The notes below the pieces were generated by a model that saw only the letters and a list, made by a program, of their open reading frames with translations, did no database searches and had not been told where the DNA came from. DNA of 64,000 nt. It comes from Pseudomonadota bacterium. Its GTDB lineage: Bacteria; Myxococcota_A; Polyangia; Polyangiales; Polyangiaceae. The position numbers were made by a program, and so were the translations under genes. The stretch spans positions 16,078 through 80,077 of the forward strand of contig JAFAER010000122.1 in NCBI GenBank assembly GCA_023423895.1. The letters run 5' to 3'. Below are positions 43,734-52,247 of the stretch, one piece after another. Each line of letters begins with the position of its first letter. Within the stretch, counting starts at the first letter, position 1.

Positions 43734-44279
43734 ATGCCGCTTCGCAAGATCGCGCCTCGTGTTCATGCCAGTGCGTTCGCGCTGCTCCCCTCTTCACGGC
43801 CGCCGTCGCGAACGCCACGCCCGGCACCACTCCGATGATCCGGGTCGGGAGCGCCGTGAAGGAGCGTGACAACAATCTCACACCCCCGCAACGCATCCGC
43901 GAAGCCATGCAGAATGCTGCAGCGGAGGGAAGAGCCTCCGAGATCACGACCGCTCCAGGCTGGAGTGGAACTCAAGGAAGGTGACGTCTGCGGGTTGGTC
44001 GCCGTCGAGATTGGCAATCAGAGCTTCCTCACGAAGGCGAAGCTGTCGATCGTGGAGCGTGGCAAGGTCAAGGTCGAACTGTCCGCGGACCTGATCTTCA
44101 TCATCTCAGACAGGGTCGTCGGGCCACGCGCGACCTTCGAGGAGTCGAAGGATGTCTTGTTGGTCGGTGCCGGAATGGCACTGCAGCTAGACCGCCAGTG
44201 GAAGATCACGGCACAGGCATTGTCCAACATGGGCGATGGTCGGCTTCAGGGTAATATCATCCTGGAGTTCACATTCTAG
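43734..44279 (+). pseudogene. Frameshifted exported protein gene
   Basis: The start reads as a signal peptide ('M-P-L-R-K-I-A-P-R-V-H-A-S-A-F-A-L-L'), which continues naturally in a shifted frame as 'L-F-T-A-A-V-A-N-A-T-P-G' after a C-run near 43787. Near 43970 coding returns to the first frame: 'L-K-E-G-D-V-C-G-L-V-A-V-E-I-G-N' to '...N-I-I-L-E-F-T-F' stop. Two opposite single-base shifts explain this. The C-terminal 137-codon frame could be read alone from ATG 43866, but its first ~30 residues look out of frame. Family unknown. Confidence 0.5.
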
Positions 44280-44481
44280 CCGCCCGTTGATGACACGGGC
44301 TGCAGCGCTACCCGAGCGCTTCGGCACTGGCACGAGCCCCCCGGTGAACGGGAGCGCCCATGGCAGCGAAGCGGATCGCAACGGGAATCACCCATCGACC
44401 TGGTCGGCCCCCTATCCGTCCCCCCGCTAGGCGTCGATCCCCCGCGGCACCGCCTCTTCAACAGGCTGCTAATCTTCGGCC

Positions 44482-45114
44482 ATGAGCCTCTGGCCCGACG
44501 TACCCTCCTCGATCTTCGGTCCCGATCGTCGCTTCCCGTTCTCTGACGCCCACGTCGGGTACGTCCTTCGACAGCGCGAAGACGTTTACGCCTATCGTGA
44601 AGGTTACAAGCAAGGCGCGATCGCACTCGCCGAGCTCGTTCACGCGCGCAACGGTTCACCAGCTCTCCTCGTCTGGCCGATCGCTTGGCTCTGGCGTCAC
44701 TGGCTAGAACTCGCGCTCAAGGAGACGATCGCGACCGGCATTCAGCTAGACGTCGGAGATGACGGCTGGCGCTGGCCGACGAGGCTGGGGCATCGGCTTG
44801 GAGACCTGTGGCAGGCAGCGCGCCCGCACATTGAACCTCACGGAGATCCGATGGCGCCGGAGCTATCGAACGTCACCGCCATCGTCTCCGAACTCGACAG
44901 TCTGGATCCGGAAGGAACCGGGTTCCGCTACCCGCACGCTCGCGACGGCAGCTCGAGTCTTCCCTCGGCTCCCGAGCACCTGAACGTCGGACGCTTCGAT
45001 GAAACCATGCAGCGCGTCGCCGCCTTTCTTGATGCTGTCCGTGAGTGCCAGCGCTCGGTTCTCGAGAGTCTGCGCGAACAAGCTCGCGAAGCGTATGAGC
45101 AATCGCAGTGGTGA
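44482..45114 (+). CDS. Unknown protein, HEPN-like character
   Basis: A 210-residue soluble protein. Notable stretches are 'D-V-Y-A-Y-R-E-G-Y-K-Q-G-A-I-A-L-A-E-L', 'W-L-W-R-H-W-L-E-L-A-L-K-E-T-I', 'H-R-L-G-D-L-W' and 'F-R-Y-P-H-A-R-D-G'. It is mostly helical. Similar small proteins occur in mobile regions and resemble HEPN-type helical bundles, but I cannot place the Rx4-6H catalytic motif with certainty. The gene stands alone at the left part of the island-like region. Confidence 0.65.
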   Translation: MSLWPDVPSSIFGPDRRFPFSDAHVGYVLRQREDVYAYREGYKQGAIALAELVHARNGSPALLVWPIAWLWRHWLELALKETIATGIQLDVGDDGWRWPTRLGHRLGDLWQAARPHIEPHGDPMAPELSNVTAIVSELDSLDPEGTGFRYPHARDGSSSLPSAPEHLNVGRFDETMQRVAAFLDAVRECQRSVLESLREQAREAYEQSQW

Positions 45115-45356
45115 CCAGGCAAACACGTGTTTAATCGGCTACCGCGGTGTCGAATCCATCGTTCGTCGCTCGCGGCGGTATGGTGGTGCTCCGGAAGTCA
45201 TACTCACGTCCCAGGCGCCCGACACGTGGCAAGACAACTCGCGCCGAGACTCGCGTGCCACGGTGCAATACGCGCAACCCCCATGGGCCAGGCGGCTCAA
45301 AGATTCGCCCGAAGCGGCTGCGCGTCGGCAGCTTCGTGCACTACAATTCATGAACC

Positions 45357-46418
45357 ATGCTCCTGACCCTATTCGACCCGGTGGCGGATCGGCCAACGCT
45401 CGATCCGCGCTTCGACCTCCTCCGCAAACATCCAGCAAACCACTCCGCGCGACAGATGATGCTCGAAGTTCTCACAGACTACTGCGATGAGGACGGGAAC
45501 TTTGTCGAGCAGTTCCAAACGACGGGATTCGACGCAAGGATCTGGGAACTTTACCTCTTCGCCGCCTTCACAAGGTCTGGCTTCATGGTCAATCAACGCC
45601 AAATTCGCCCAGACTTCATAGTCAGCCGCGAAGGGCTGGAAGTTGCCATGGAGGCTGTAACAGCAAATGCCTCGGCAGGCACCGACCGCAACACTTCTAT
45701 TGCTGTTCCGCGAGAGCTGACAGCTGACGAGATCACCGATCGTCAGCGTCACTTCGCCCCGCTGCGAACGGGGAGTGCGCTCTACTCGAAGCTTCAAAAG
45801 AAATACTGGGATCTCCCCGCAGTCATTGGCAAGCCATTTGTCATCGCGATCGAGTCGTTCTACGACGCGCACGCACTGCAGCTGTCCAGTAGTAGCCTGG
45901 CCCAGTACCTATACGCGCGAACCGACGTTGCAGACCCTACCATGCCACGCGGCATCCGAGCGGTTGCCATCGCAACCCATACACACAAGAAGACGATCCC
46001 CTCGGGATTCTTTATGCTGCCCGAGGCGGCTCACGTAAGCGCCGTAATCTTCTCGAACAGTGGCACTCAGGCAAAGTTCAGCCGCATGGGACATCAGGGC
46101 TCCTTCCGGATGAACAACGTCCTGATGGTGCGCGAAGGCCAATGTTACAATCACATTCCGGACGCGCTCACGCACCAGGATTTTATATACATAGTAGGCG
46201 AAGATCACGTCGAAACCTGGACGGAAGGGATGGACGTCTTCCACAATCCGCATGCGCGCACTCCGCTTCCATCGCAGTTCCTACGGGGATTTGCCGCACA
46301 GCATTGGCTTTGGAACGACGGCCTTCTTCACTCGGAGATCCCGTTGTTCCACCCCTATCGCTCGACCACGTGCAAAATCATCGTGCCAGACTCTGCAGCG
46401 CTGCGCGACTGCCCATGA
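45357..46418 (+). CDS. Unknown protein with a nuclease-like PD-x(n)-E motif
   Basis: A 353-residue protein with lower GC and less biased third positions than its neighbours, which suggests recent transfer. 'I-R-P-D-F-I-V-S-R-E-G-L-E-V-A-M-E-A-V-T' around residues 83-102 has the shape of a PD-(D/E)xK core, but with no Lys after the Glu. Other marked stretches are 'F-A-A-F-T-R-S-G-F-M-V' and 'G-K-P-F-V-I-A-I-E-S-F-Y-D'. Related hypothetical proteins sit in defence or mobile regions. No membrane or signal sequence. Function unknown; a DNA-acting enzyme is possible. Confidence 0.7.
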   Translation: MLLTLFDPVADRPTLDPRFDLLRKHPANHSARQMMLEVLTDYCDEDGNFVEQFQTTGFDARIWELYLFAAFTRSGFMVNQRQIRPDFIVSREGLEVAMEAVTANASAGTDRNTSIAVPRELTADEITDRQRHFAPLRTGSALYSKLQKKYWDLPAVIGKPFVIAIESFYDAHALQLSSSSLAQYLYARTDVADPTMPRGIRAVAIATHTHKKTIPSGFFMLPEAAHVSAVIFSNSGTQAKFSRMGHQGSFRMNNVLMVREGQCYNHIPDALTHQDFIYIVGEDHVETWTEGMDVFHNPHARTPLPSQFLRGFAAQHWLWNDGLLHSEIPLFHPYRSTTCKIIVPDSAALRDCP

Positions 46419-46629
46419 GTTCATCTCATCAGGCAGATGCAGCTCCCGCTCGCCCCGGTCTTGACGGCCGAATCTGTCGCGGGTGCCGCGGCCTCCGCGG
46501 AGAAGCGTTGCCGGCGTTCTCCGATTAGCACGAGCCGAGCGATGCGCCGAGCAGGCTCCCGATGTGGGGCGCCGAGTGAACGCTCGCCGTTCTTCCGATC
46601 GTAGACCGAGGGCTCGGCACCGCCGTCGC
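46419..46629. other. Gene-poor stretch
   Basis: Part of a 424-bp interval between the unknown gene and the restriction gene. No supported gene here. The possible transposase tail 46630-46773 is the only trace in the interval. Confidence 0.4.
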
Positions 46630-46773
46630 GTGACCTCGCTCGAGTTCCTTCCCAACATCCTCGGCCGGATCGACAGGACTGCCGACGTCGACTACGCCGA
46701 GCTGGTCCCAGATCGCTCGAAACGGCCGCCCAAGCCGGCAGCCCCGAACGAACCGTCACTCTCCGACGCGTGA
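46630..46773 (+). pseudogene. Possible transposase C-terminal remnant
   Basis: A 47-residue frame opens with 'V-T-S-L-E-F-L-P-N-I-L-G-R-I-D-R' and continues 'D-Y-A-E-L-V-P-D-R-S'. The spacing of L-x-x-I-L-x-R-I and E-L-x-P recalls the end of IS66-type TnpC proteins. No inverted repeats or other transposase parts were found. It may equally be a chance frame. Confidence 0.25.
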
Positions 46774-46842
46774 CCTCGGTGCTGCAGCTGAGATCTGCTG
46801 TAGAGACCAGCCCGCGATCGGCTGCGACTACGCAATTGCGGG

Positions 46843-47322
46843 CTAGCTCGTTGGCGGTGCGGCGGGGGGCGGCGTGCCTCCGCCCGTTGGCGGCTTCAGC
46901 GGCAGCTTTTTCGCCCGCGCGTCGGGCGGCAGGTCGAGGCCGAAGAAGAGCCGGAGCCACGCCTCGAGGTCGACGACGTCGACGGCGCGCCCGGACGCGA
47001 TCAGGAACGAGCGGATGTTCGCTGAGAAGCCCTCGCCGCCGAACACGACGATGCCCGGGATCGGCCACGCTGCGATGTCCTGGATGACCGCCGGGATCTT
47101 CTCCTCGGCGCTGCCGGGCACGCGCTGGAACTTGCACTCGACGCCGAGTCGACGCCGGCTCGTAGGCTCGGTGAGCACGACGTCGATGAAGCGCTCCGCG
47201 CCCCAGATGCGTCGCCCGCACTTGAACTGCTCGCGTGCCGTCAGTCCGAGACCGACGCCGAGCGCGACGACTTCCTTCACGAGCCCGTCGCCGCTCGTGA
47301 CGGCCGCTGCCTTCCCCGCCAT
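46843..47322 (-). CDS. Putative type II restriction endonuclease (PD-(D/E)xK)
   Basis: A 159-residue protein. 'E-R-F-I-D47-V-V-L' and 'G-V-E62-C-K64-F-Q' form a D...ExK nuclease core; 'I-V-V-F-G-G-E-G-F' follows as a core strand. The Pro/Gly-rich C-terminus is probably disordered. It is very short for a restriction enzyme, so it may act as a dimer or need a partner. It starts 11 bp after the stop of an adenine methyltransferase gene on the same strand, the standard layout of a restriction-modification pair. It would cut the unmethylated form of the methylated site. Confidence 0.72.
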   Translation of the reverse strand: MAGKAAAVTSGDGLVKEVVALGVGLGLTAREQFKCGRRIWGAERFIDVVLTEPTSRRRLGVECKFQRVPGSAEEKIPAVIQDIAAWPIPGIVVFGGEGFSANIRSFLIASGRAVDVVDLEAWLRLFFGLDLPPDARAKKLPLKPPTGGGTPPPAAPPTS

Positions 47323-47333
47323 CGCAGCCTCCT

Positions 47334-48161
47334 CTACCGGATCAGCAGTTCCTTCACTGCGCCGCGCCGATCAGCGCGGCAGTTCACGGCGCGCGATGCA
47401 TAGACCTCGATCGCCTCAAAGCCGCCAGAGTACAGCTCGCGCACGAACGGCGCCGACGAATTCGAGAGGAGCACGCGAACGCCGCGCTTTTTGAGCTTCA
47501 CCGCCGTCGCGCGTAGCCGGCGCTGGTCGTCCGCATCGAACCCGTCGGCCGCGTAGGACGTAAAGCATGACGTCGCGGACAGCGGCACGTACGGCGGATC
47601 GAAATAGGCGAAGTCGCCGCGCCGCGCGTCAGCCACCGCATCCGCGAAGTCGCCTACGACGAGCTCAACGCCGCGGAGCGCCTCCGAACAGGCGCGAAGG
47701 TTCGCCGGATCGCAGATCGTCGGGTTCGAATAGCGGCCGAATGAGACGTTGAACTGGTTGTCGCGGTTCACGCGATAGAGCCCGTTGAAACCGGCCCGGT
47801 TCAAGTAGATGAGCCAAGCAGCGACCTCTGCGTCCGAACGACGGTCGATCGCGACGTCTCGCGTCCGATAGTAGAAGTCGGGGTCGTACGGGTACCCGCG
47901 GAGGAGGTCGATCACTGACTCGACTTCGTCACGGACACCACGGTACGTGCGGACGAGTCGCTCGTTCGCGTCGGCGAGAACAGCCTCGCGCGGCCGTAGG
48001 TGGAAGAAGAGCGCGCCGCCACCGACGAACGGCTCGAAGTAGCGCCCGAACGATTTCGGCGCGTGCGCCACGATCTCGGGCAGAAGCTGCCGCTTGCCAC
48101 CGACCCACTTCAGGAACGGCCGACAGGGCGTCGAGGGAGCTTCGAGCTTCCGTGCATACAC
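47334..48161 (-). CDS. D12-class N6-adenine DNA methyltransferase (Dam/DpnM-like)
   Basis: A 275-residue enzyme that transfers methyl from S-adenosylmethionine to adenine. Motif X/I region 'P-F-L-K-W-V-G-G-K-R-Q-L' at 15-26, SAM-binding 'F-E-P-F-V-G-G-G-A' at 42-50, and the catalytic D188-P-P-Y191. Also typical of the D12 class are 'N-R-A-G-F-N-G-L-Y-R-V-N' and 'S-A-T-S-C-F-T'. GATC is the commonest target of this class, but specificity is not certain. It forms a pair with the nuclease gene 11 bp downstream. Confidence 0.93.
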   Translation of the reverse strand: MYARKLEAPSTPCRPFLKWVGGKRQLLPEIVAHAPKSFGRYFEPFVGGGALFFHLRPREAVLADANERLVRTYRGVRDEVESVIDLLRGYPYDPDFYYRTRDVAIDRRSDAEVAAWLIYLNRAGFNGLYRVNRDNQFNVSFGRYSNPTICDPANLRACSEALRGVELVVGDFADAVADARRGDFAYFDPPYVPLSATSCFTSYAADGFDADDQRRLRATAVKLKKRGVRVLLSNSSAPFVRELYSGGFEAIEVYASRAVNCRADRRGAVKELLIR

Positions 48162-48322
48162 GTGAGAAATGAGAGCCCGCGCGCGCCACGTGGGCCAACT
48201 TCGAGAGAGTGCTCGCCCCGCGAGGTCTGCTCCCGTGTGCTGCTCCGCCCCATTGTCTCACGCTGTTTGAAATGCTTGCCCTCCTGGCGTGAAGCGCCGA
48301 CGATCCGGCGTGGGGGGACCGC

Positions 48323-49147
48323 GTGCCGTACACTGTCCAAGCGCCGCACCGGCTTGAAGCCGAGCTCCTGCTTCGGAAGATGAGCGCAGGCCGTAACGGC
48401 GCAGTGCTCGTACTCGCGCGGGGCGAGGACGGGAGTGCAGTCGAAGTCGTCACCAAACTCGCGAAGGCGATGGCACCGGAACAACGTGCGCTACTGCCGA
48501 TCGCGTACCTCTGCGAGTGGCTCGCGGCCGAGATCGGCCGCGTGCTCGGCGTACGCGTGCCGCCGTCCTATGAGCTGGTCGTCACGTCCGACTATGCCGA
48601 CGCGCTGGCTGACGCCGAACAGCAAGCGATTGCGCGCGGCTCTCTCGGTTCGGCGTTCGCCTGCGAGCACGTCTGGAAGGGGGTAACCCAGTACACGCAC
48701 GAACTACCCGACCCATGCCTGCGCAATCCCGCGGCAGAGCTACTCGCGTTCGACGTGCTCATCCACAACCCCGACCGTCGGAAGACCAACCCAAACCTGC
48801 TTGTCGGCAGAGGGGAGGTGATCGCCTTCGACCACGGCGACGCGTTCTCGTTCCTCCTCCCCGTCCTGTTTGCACCGGATCCGGCGCTTGACGCGCTCGA
48901 CCGAATCGTCGACCAGCACGCCTGCCGCGAGTGGCTGCGGCATCGGCAGTTCTCCCTGGACCGATTTCGGGAGGCGCTAGCGGCACTCACGGACGAGGTC
49001 CTGGGGCAGATCGCAACGGCGACGCCGAGCGCTTGGCAGAGCGGCACCGCGGCGGGAAAATTGGGGTATATCCTCGACGTCATGAAAAGGCGCCGCGACG
49101 CGGCTCCCGAGTGGCTAGCGAAGGTGGAAGCATGGCTGAACAAGTAA
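48323..49147 (+). CDS. HipA-like kinase domain protein
   Basis: A 274-residue protein from GTG 48323. It resembles the minimal HipA-like kinase family: a possible ATP Lys (V-T-K45), the catalytic loop 'H-N-P-D151-R-R-K-T-N-P-N158' and the metal-binding 'A-F-D170-H-G-D'. HipA proper has a longer N-terminal part, and here only the kinase core remains. Its 3' end overlaps the next gene by 16 bp. HipA-like/DUF3037 pairs recur in bacterial genomes in mobile or defence settings, and a toxin-antitoxin or anti-phage role has been considered for such kinases. Substrate unknown. Confidence 0.8.
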   Translation: MPYTVQAPHRLEAELLLRKMSAGRNGAVLVLARGEDGSAVEVVTKLAKAMAPEQRALLPIAYLCEWLAAEIGRVLGVRVPPSYELVVTSDYADALADAEQQAIARGSLGSAFACEHVWKGVTQYTHELPDPCLRNPAAELLAFDVLIHNPDRRKTNPNLLVGRGEVIAFDHGDAFSFLLPVLFAPDPALDALDRIVDQHACREWLRHRQFSLDRFREALAALTDEVLGQIATATPSAWQSGTAAGKLGYILDVMKRRRDAAPEWLAKVEAWLNK

Positions 49148-50007
49148 AGGTCCCCTGCCAAGCCGTCGCGGTCCGGTTCGTCGCGGACCCGCGCACCGAC
49201 GAGTTCCTGAACGTCGGCGTCGTGCTGTTCTGTCCGGCGCGTCGGTACGCCGCCGCGAAGTTCCTGTCCTCCTGGACTCGCGTCTCGAACGCGTTCCCGG
49301 AGGCGGACCTGGTGCACCTCCGTCGCGTCAAGCGCCTCTTCGAGAAGGCGTGCGAGACATGGTCGGCGTCGACGCAGCAGCCCGAGCTCTTCGAGTCCGT
49401 ATCCACCCTCGACGCGCTCCTCGCGAAGGTGGTCGCCGTCGACGACGCGAGCATCCAGTTTTCGCGCGTCGTCTCGGGCATCACCGCGCAGCCGGAAGAG
49501 ACGCTCGCGCACCTCTTCCGCCTCTACGTGAGCAAGGCTCCTGACGAGGGCGCGGTGGAGGGGCGCGACGACGAGGCCGTCTGGCGGTCCGTCGTGAAGC
49601 TGGCGACGCCAGAGATCGTGCGCGCGCTCACGCGTCACTCGCTTCGGTCCGCTCACTACGAGCAAGTGTTCGAGCGGTCCTGGAAGAACGGCGCCTGGAA
49701 CGTCGCCCAGCCGCTCTCGTTCGACATGCTGGACCCGCAGCGGATCCGCGACAAGGCGCTCCTCTGGTCATCTCGCGTGCGAGAGCTCCAGCCCGCCGAG
49801 AACGACACGACGGTGCACTTCCTCGTCGGCATGCCCGACGACGCTCGGTCGACAGAGGTGAAGAAGGCCGCGCGCGACGCGTTCGAGATCCTCGGCGACA
49901 CGATCGCGAAGGACGACGCTCGGATCGTCCCCGAGTCTCGGGCCGAGGACCTCATCAGGAAAATCGAAGAGGACCTCGCGCATCAACGCGTCCCCTCTGC
50001 GGAGTAG
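49132..50007 (+). CDS. DUF3037 family protein
   Basis: A 291-residue protein. ATG 49132 lies in the end of the HipA-like gene (16-bp overlap, different frame). The N-terminal domain matches DUF3037: 'V-A-V-R-F-V-A-D-P-R-T-D-E-F-L-N-V-G-V-V' followed by 'L-F-C-P-A'. The C-terminal part is charged and helical. DUF3037 proteins are the usual partners of HipA-like kinases; whether they neutralise or assist the kinase is unknown to me. Tight coupling argues for a complex. Confidence 0.85.
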   Translation: MAEQVKVPCQAVAVRFVADPRTDEFLNVGVVLFCPARRYAAAKFLSSWTRVSNAFPEADLVHLRRVKRLFEKACETWSASTQQPELFESVSTLDALLAKVVAVDDASIQFSRVVSGITAQPEETLAHLFRLYVSKAPDEGAVEGRDDEAVWRSVVKLATPEIVRALTRHSLRSAHYEQVFERSWKNGAWNVAQPLSFDMLDPQRIRDKALLWSSRVRELQPAENDTTVHFLVGMPDDARSTEVKKAARDAFEILGDTIAKDDARIVPESRAEDLIRKIEEDLAHQRVPSAE

Positions 50008-50210
50008 TTTCGGCGCCCCACGCGCTCGAACGCACATCGAGCTCGGGCCGAGTCCTTCAGCGCGGCGCGCGCGTTGGCGCATCCACGGCGCACCGACGCA
50101 GACGGCCGGGCGACGCTTGTCACTCTCCCGCGGCCGTGTCTATCCTCCGCGCCGGGGGGGCGGACGTGCGTGCATCTACGCCCTCATTCTTTTTCGAAAG
50201 GAAGGGACGT

Positions 50211-50963
50211 ATGGCATTCGACGCTTCGCTCTACGAAACGATTCCGCAGACCAACGTTGCGGGGACCATCGCGCTCACTCGCGCCGTACTGACGGCGGGC
50301 AAGGGGATCGAGCTGCCGGCGGCGAAGAAGGCGCTCCGGCGCGTTCGCGAGACCGGCGAGCATCTGCGCACGCTGCATCAGGCCGCTCCGCCGGCGAAGA
50401 TCGAGAGCCTGACGCGCGCCGCGGACGCAGCGGTCGACCGGATGTGGAGCGCGTTCGGGCAGCGCCTCGCAGCGAACATCGAGCTCGGCGGGACGGACGG
50501 CGCCGAGGCCGAGCGCGTCTACGGGCTGCTCTTCGCAAATGGGCTCACCTTCCTGACGCTTCGATACCCGGAGCAGTGGGCGGAGGGCGAGGCCATCCTC
50601 GCTCGCATCGAGTCGGAGAAGCTCGAGGGCACGCTCGATCGTCTCGTCGGCGCGCCGTTCCTTCGCGAGCTCCGCGCCCGGCAGGCAGCCTACGGCGAGG
50701 CCCTCGGCATCACGAAGGCAAAGGCGGCGACGCCGGAGACGGCGAACCTCGTCGAGCCGCTCCGCGAGGCGCGCGCGGCGCTCTCGACGTACGCACGCGT
50801 GCTCATCGCGGCGGTCGAGAACGGCGAGTTGGCGGAGACGTCTGCCATCCCCATGCTGGCTCCGCTCGCGTCGCTCCGGGCCTCGCTTCGCGGAAAGAAG
50901 AAGCCGAACGAGCCGGCCGAGCCGTCACCGGTGTCGCCTGAGCCGCTTCCGCCCGTGGAGTGA
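50211..50963 (+). CDS. Unknown helical protein
   Basis: A 250-residue protein preceded by a good ribosome site (AAAGGAAGGG) at 50197-50206, which fixes the ATG. It is almost entirely helical, with no signal peptide or membrane helix: 'M-A-F-D-A-S-L-Y-E-T-I-P-Q-T-N', 'K-K-A-L-R-R-V-R-E-T-G-E', then a C-terminal Pro/Glu tail. No family recognised. A noncoding 43-bp repeat array follows it. Confidence 0.78.
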   Translation: MAFDASLYETIPQTNVAGTIALTRAVLTAGKGIELPAAKKALRRVRETGEHLRTLHQAAPPAKIESLTRAADAAVDRMWSAFGQRLAANIELGGTDGAEAERVYGLLFANGLTFLTLRYPEQWAEGEAILARIESEKLEGTLDRLVGAPFLRELRARQAAYGEALGITKAKAATPETANLVEPLREARAALSTYARVLIAAVENGELAETSAIPMLAPLASLRASLRGKKKPNEPAEPSPVSPEPLPPVE

Positions 50964-51337
50964 CCGTCCGAGAGCGACACTGCGTCGCGCGCGATGCGTG
51001 CCGCAGCGGCGATCGCCGTGACGGCGTGCCCGGAGGTATCGAGAATCCGGTCCCGACCGAACCTCGGAATACCAACCGGTATCGAAAAGCCGGTCGTGAC
51101 CGACCCTCGGAATACCAACCGGTATCGAAAAGCCGGTCGCGACCGACCCTCGGAATACCAACCGGTATCGAAGAGCCGGTCGTGACCGACCCTCGGGGTG
51201 CCGGGCGGCATCCACAACGCGGTTGCGACCGGCATCTTCATCAAAACCGATGCTCGATGAGCCGCCGTGATGAGGCTCTGGCGACGGCCGTGGCGTGAGG
51301 CGTGCCACGGCCGCCGCTACGACGAGGGACGCGCGGT
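50964..51337. other. Convergent intergenic region with tandem repeats
   Basis: About 370 bp between two convergent genes. It contains the 43-bp repeat array at about 51025-51226 and no gene. With genes ending on both sides it needs no promoter, so the repeats are more likely a terminator-like or mobile element than an operator. Confidence 0.6.
51025..51226. repeat. 43-bp noncoding tandem repeats
   Basis: Three near-perfect copies (first A of GGAATACC at 51068, 51111 and 51154, exact period 43) with a worn copy on each side. The core is AATACCAACCGGTATCGA followed by AAGCCGGTCGTGACCG. Each holds short inverted parts: ATACC...GGTAT and CCGG...CCGG. The period is not a multiple of three, so the array is not coding. 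Confidence 0.9.
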
Positions 51338-52174
51338 TCAACCGATCAGGCGCTGCCTGAAGAACGCGAGGATCTCGTCGCGCGCTGCGACGGTCGGCTG
51401 GCCTGCCTCATCGATGAGGTGCGCGGTGACCACGCTGTGCGGACACGCAACCACGCGCTCGAAGAACGGCGCCGTCTCGCGGTTCGCCGCGCTGTCGGGG
51501 AGCACGCGCGCGACGAAACGATCGCCGAGCGCCTCGGCATAGGCCGCGAAGCGCTGCGCGGTGCAGAACCTGTCTCCCTCGAAGCGGTAGCCCATGACGG
51601 TGAGGTCCTCGCGCCGGAGTCGGTCGCGGATCGACGCGAGCTCCTCGGGTGCGGTGCCCACACCGGCAGGATCGTCGAACGGAATCGACGGCTGGCACAT
51701 CACCGGCGCCAGCATCGCGGGCTCGAGCATCATCGTGAGCGCGAAGTTGCCCGTGAAGCACATGCCGATCGCGCCCACGCCGAGGCCACCGCGCTCCACG
51801 TGCGCAAGCGTCGCCAGAGCGCGGAGCCACCGCGTGACGGGGCTCGACTCGTTCGCGCCGAACGCTCGGAACTCGGCGCTCACGCACGCGCGCTGAAGGA
51901 CGGCCTTGCCCTCCTCGGCCTGCGGGACCGCGCCGTCGCGCCCGAACAGTGACGGCATGTACACCGTGAAGCCCGCATCGCGGACCCAGCGCGCGAACCG
52001 GGCCACGTGCGGGCTGATGCCTGGCATCTCCGTCATCACGATCACCGCTGGCCCCGTCCCGGCGACGTAGACCACCTTGGTGATGTCCTGGAGCGTGATC
52101 GAGCGACGCTCGAAGTCCTCGAGCGGATCGTCCACGGTGAGATCGCGCGTGGAAACCGTCAGGGCTCGCTTCAT
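51338..52174 (-). CDS. Dienelactone hydrolase family protein
   Basis: A 278-residue alpha/beta-hydrolase. The nucleophile elbow is 'G-A-I-G-M-C-F-T-G-N', with Cys as in dienelactone hydrolases; 'T-E-M-P-G-I-S' holds the Glu that interacts with it; 'C-P-H-S-V-V-T-A-H' near the end carries the His. It probably hydrolyses a lactone or ester, but the natural substrate is unknown. ATG 52174 is used; one three codons upstream is possible. Divergent from an AraC-type regulator gene 73 bp away, which may control it. Confidence 0.88.
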   Translation of the reverse strand: MKRALTVSTRDLTVDDPLEDFERRSITLQDITKVVYVAGTGPAVIVMTEMPGISPHVARFARWVRDAGFTVYMPSLFGRDGAVPQAEEGKAVLQRACVSAEFRAFGANESSPVTRWLRALATLAHVERGGLGVGAIGMCFTGNFALTMMLEPAMLAPVMCQPSIPFDDPAGVGTAPEELASIRDRLRREDLTVMGYRFEGDRFCTAQRFAAYAEALGDRFVARVLPDSAANRETAPFFERVVACPHSVVTAHLIDEAGQPTVAARDEILAFFRQRLIG

Positions 52175-52247
52175 GCGCGTCATCCTGGGCTGCTCGCACG
52201 CGATCGGCCAGTGACAGGAACGACGATGATCGGTCTATTCTTGCCAA

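Noticed and set aside
51025..51226. CRISPR array at the 43-bp repeats
   Set aside because: The whole unit repeats without unique spacers, and no cas gene is near.
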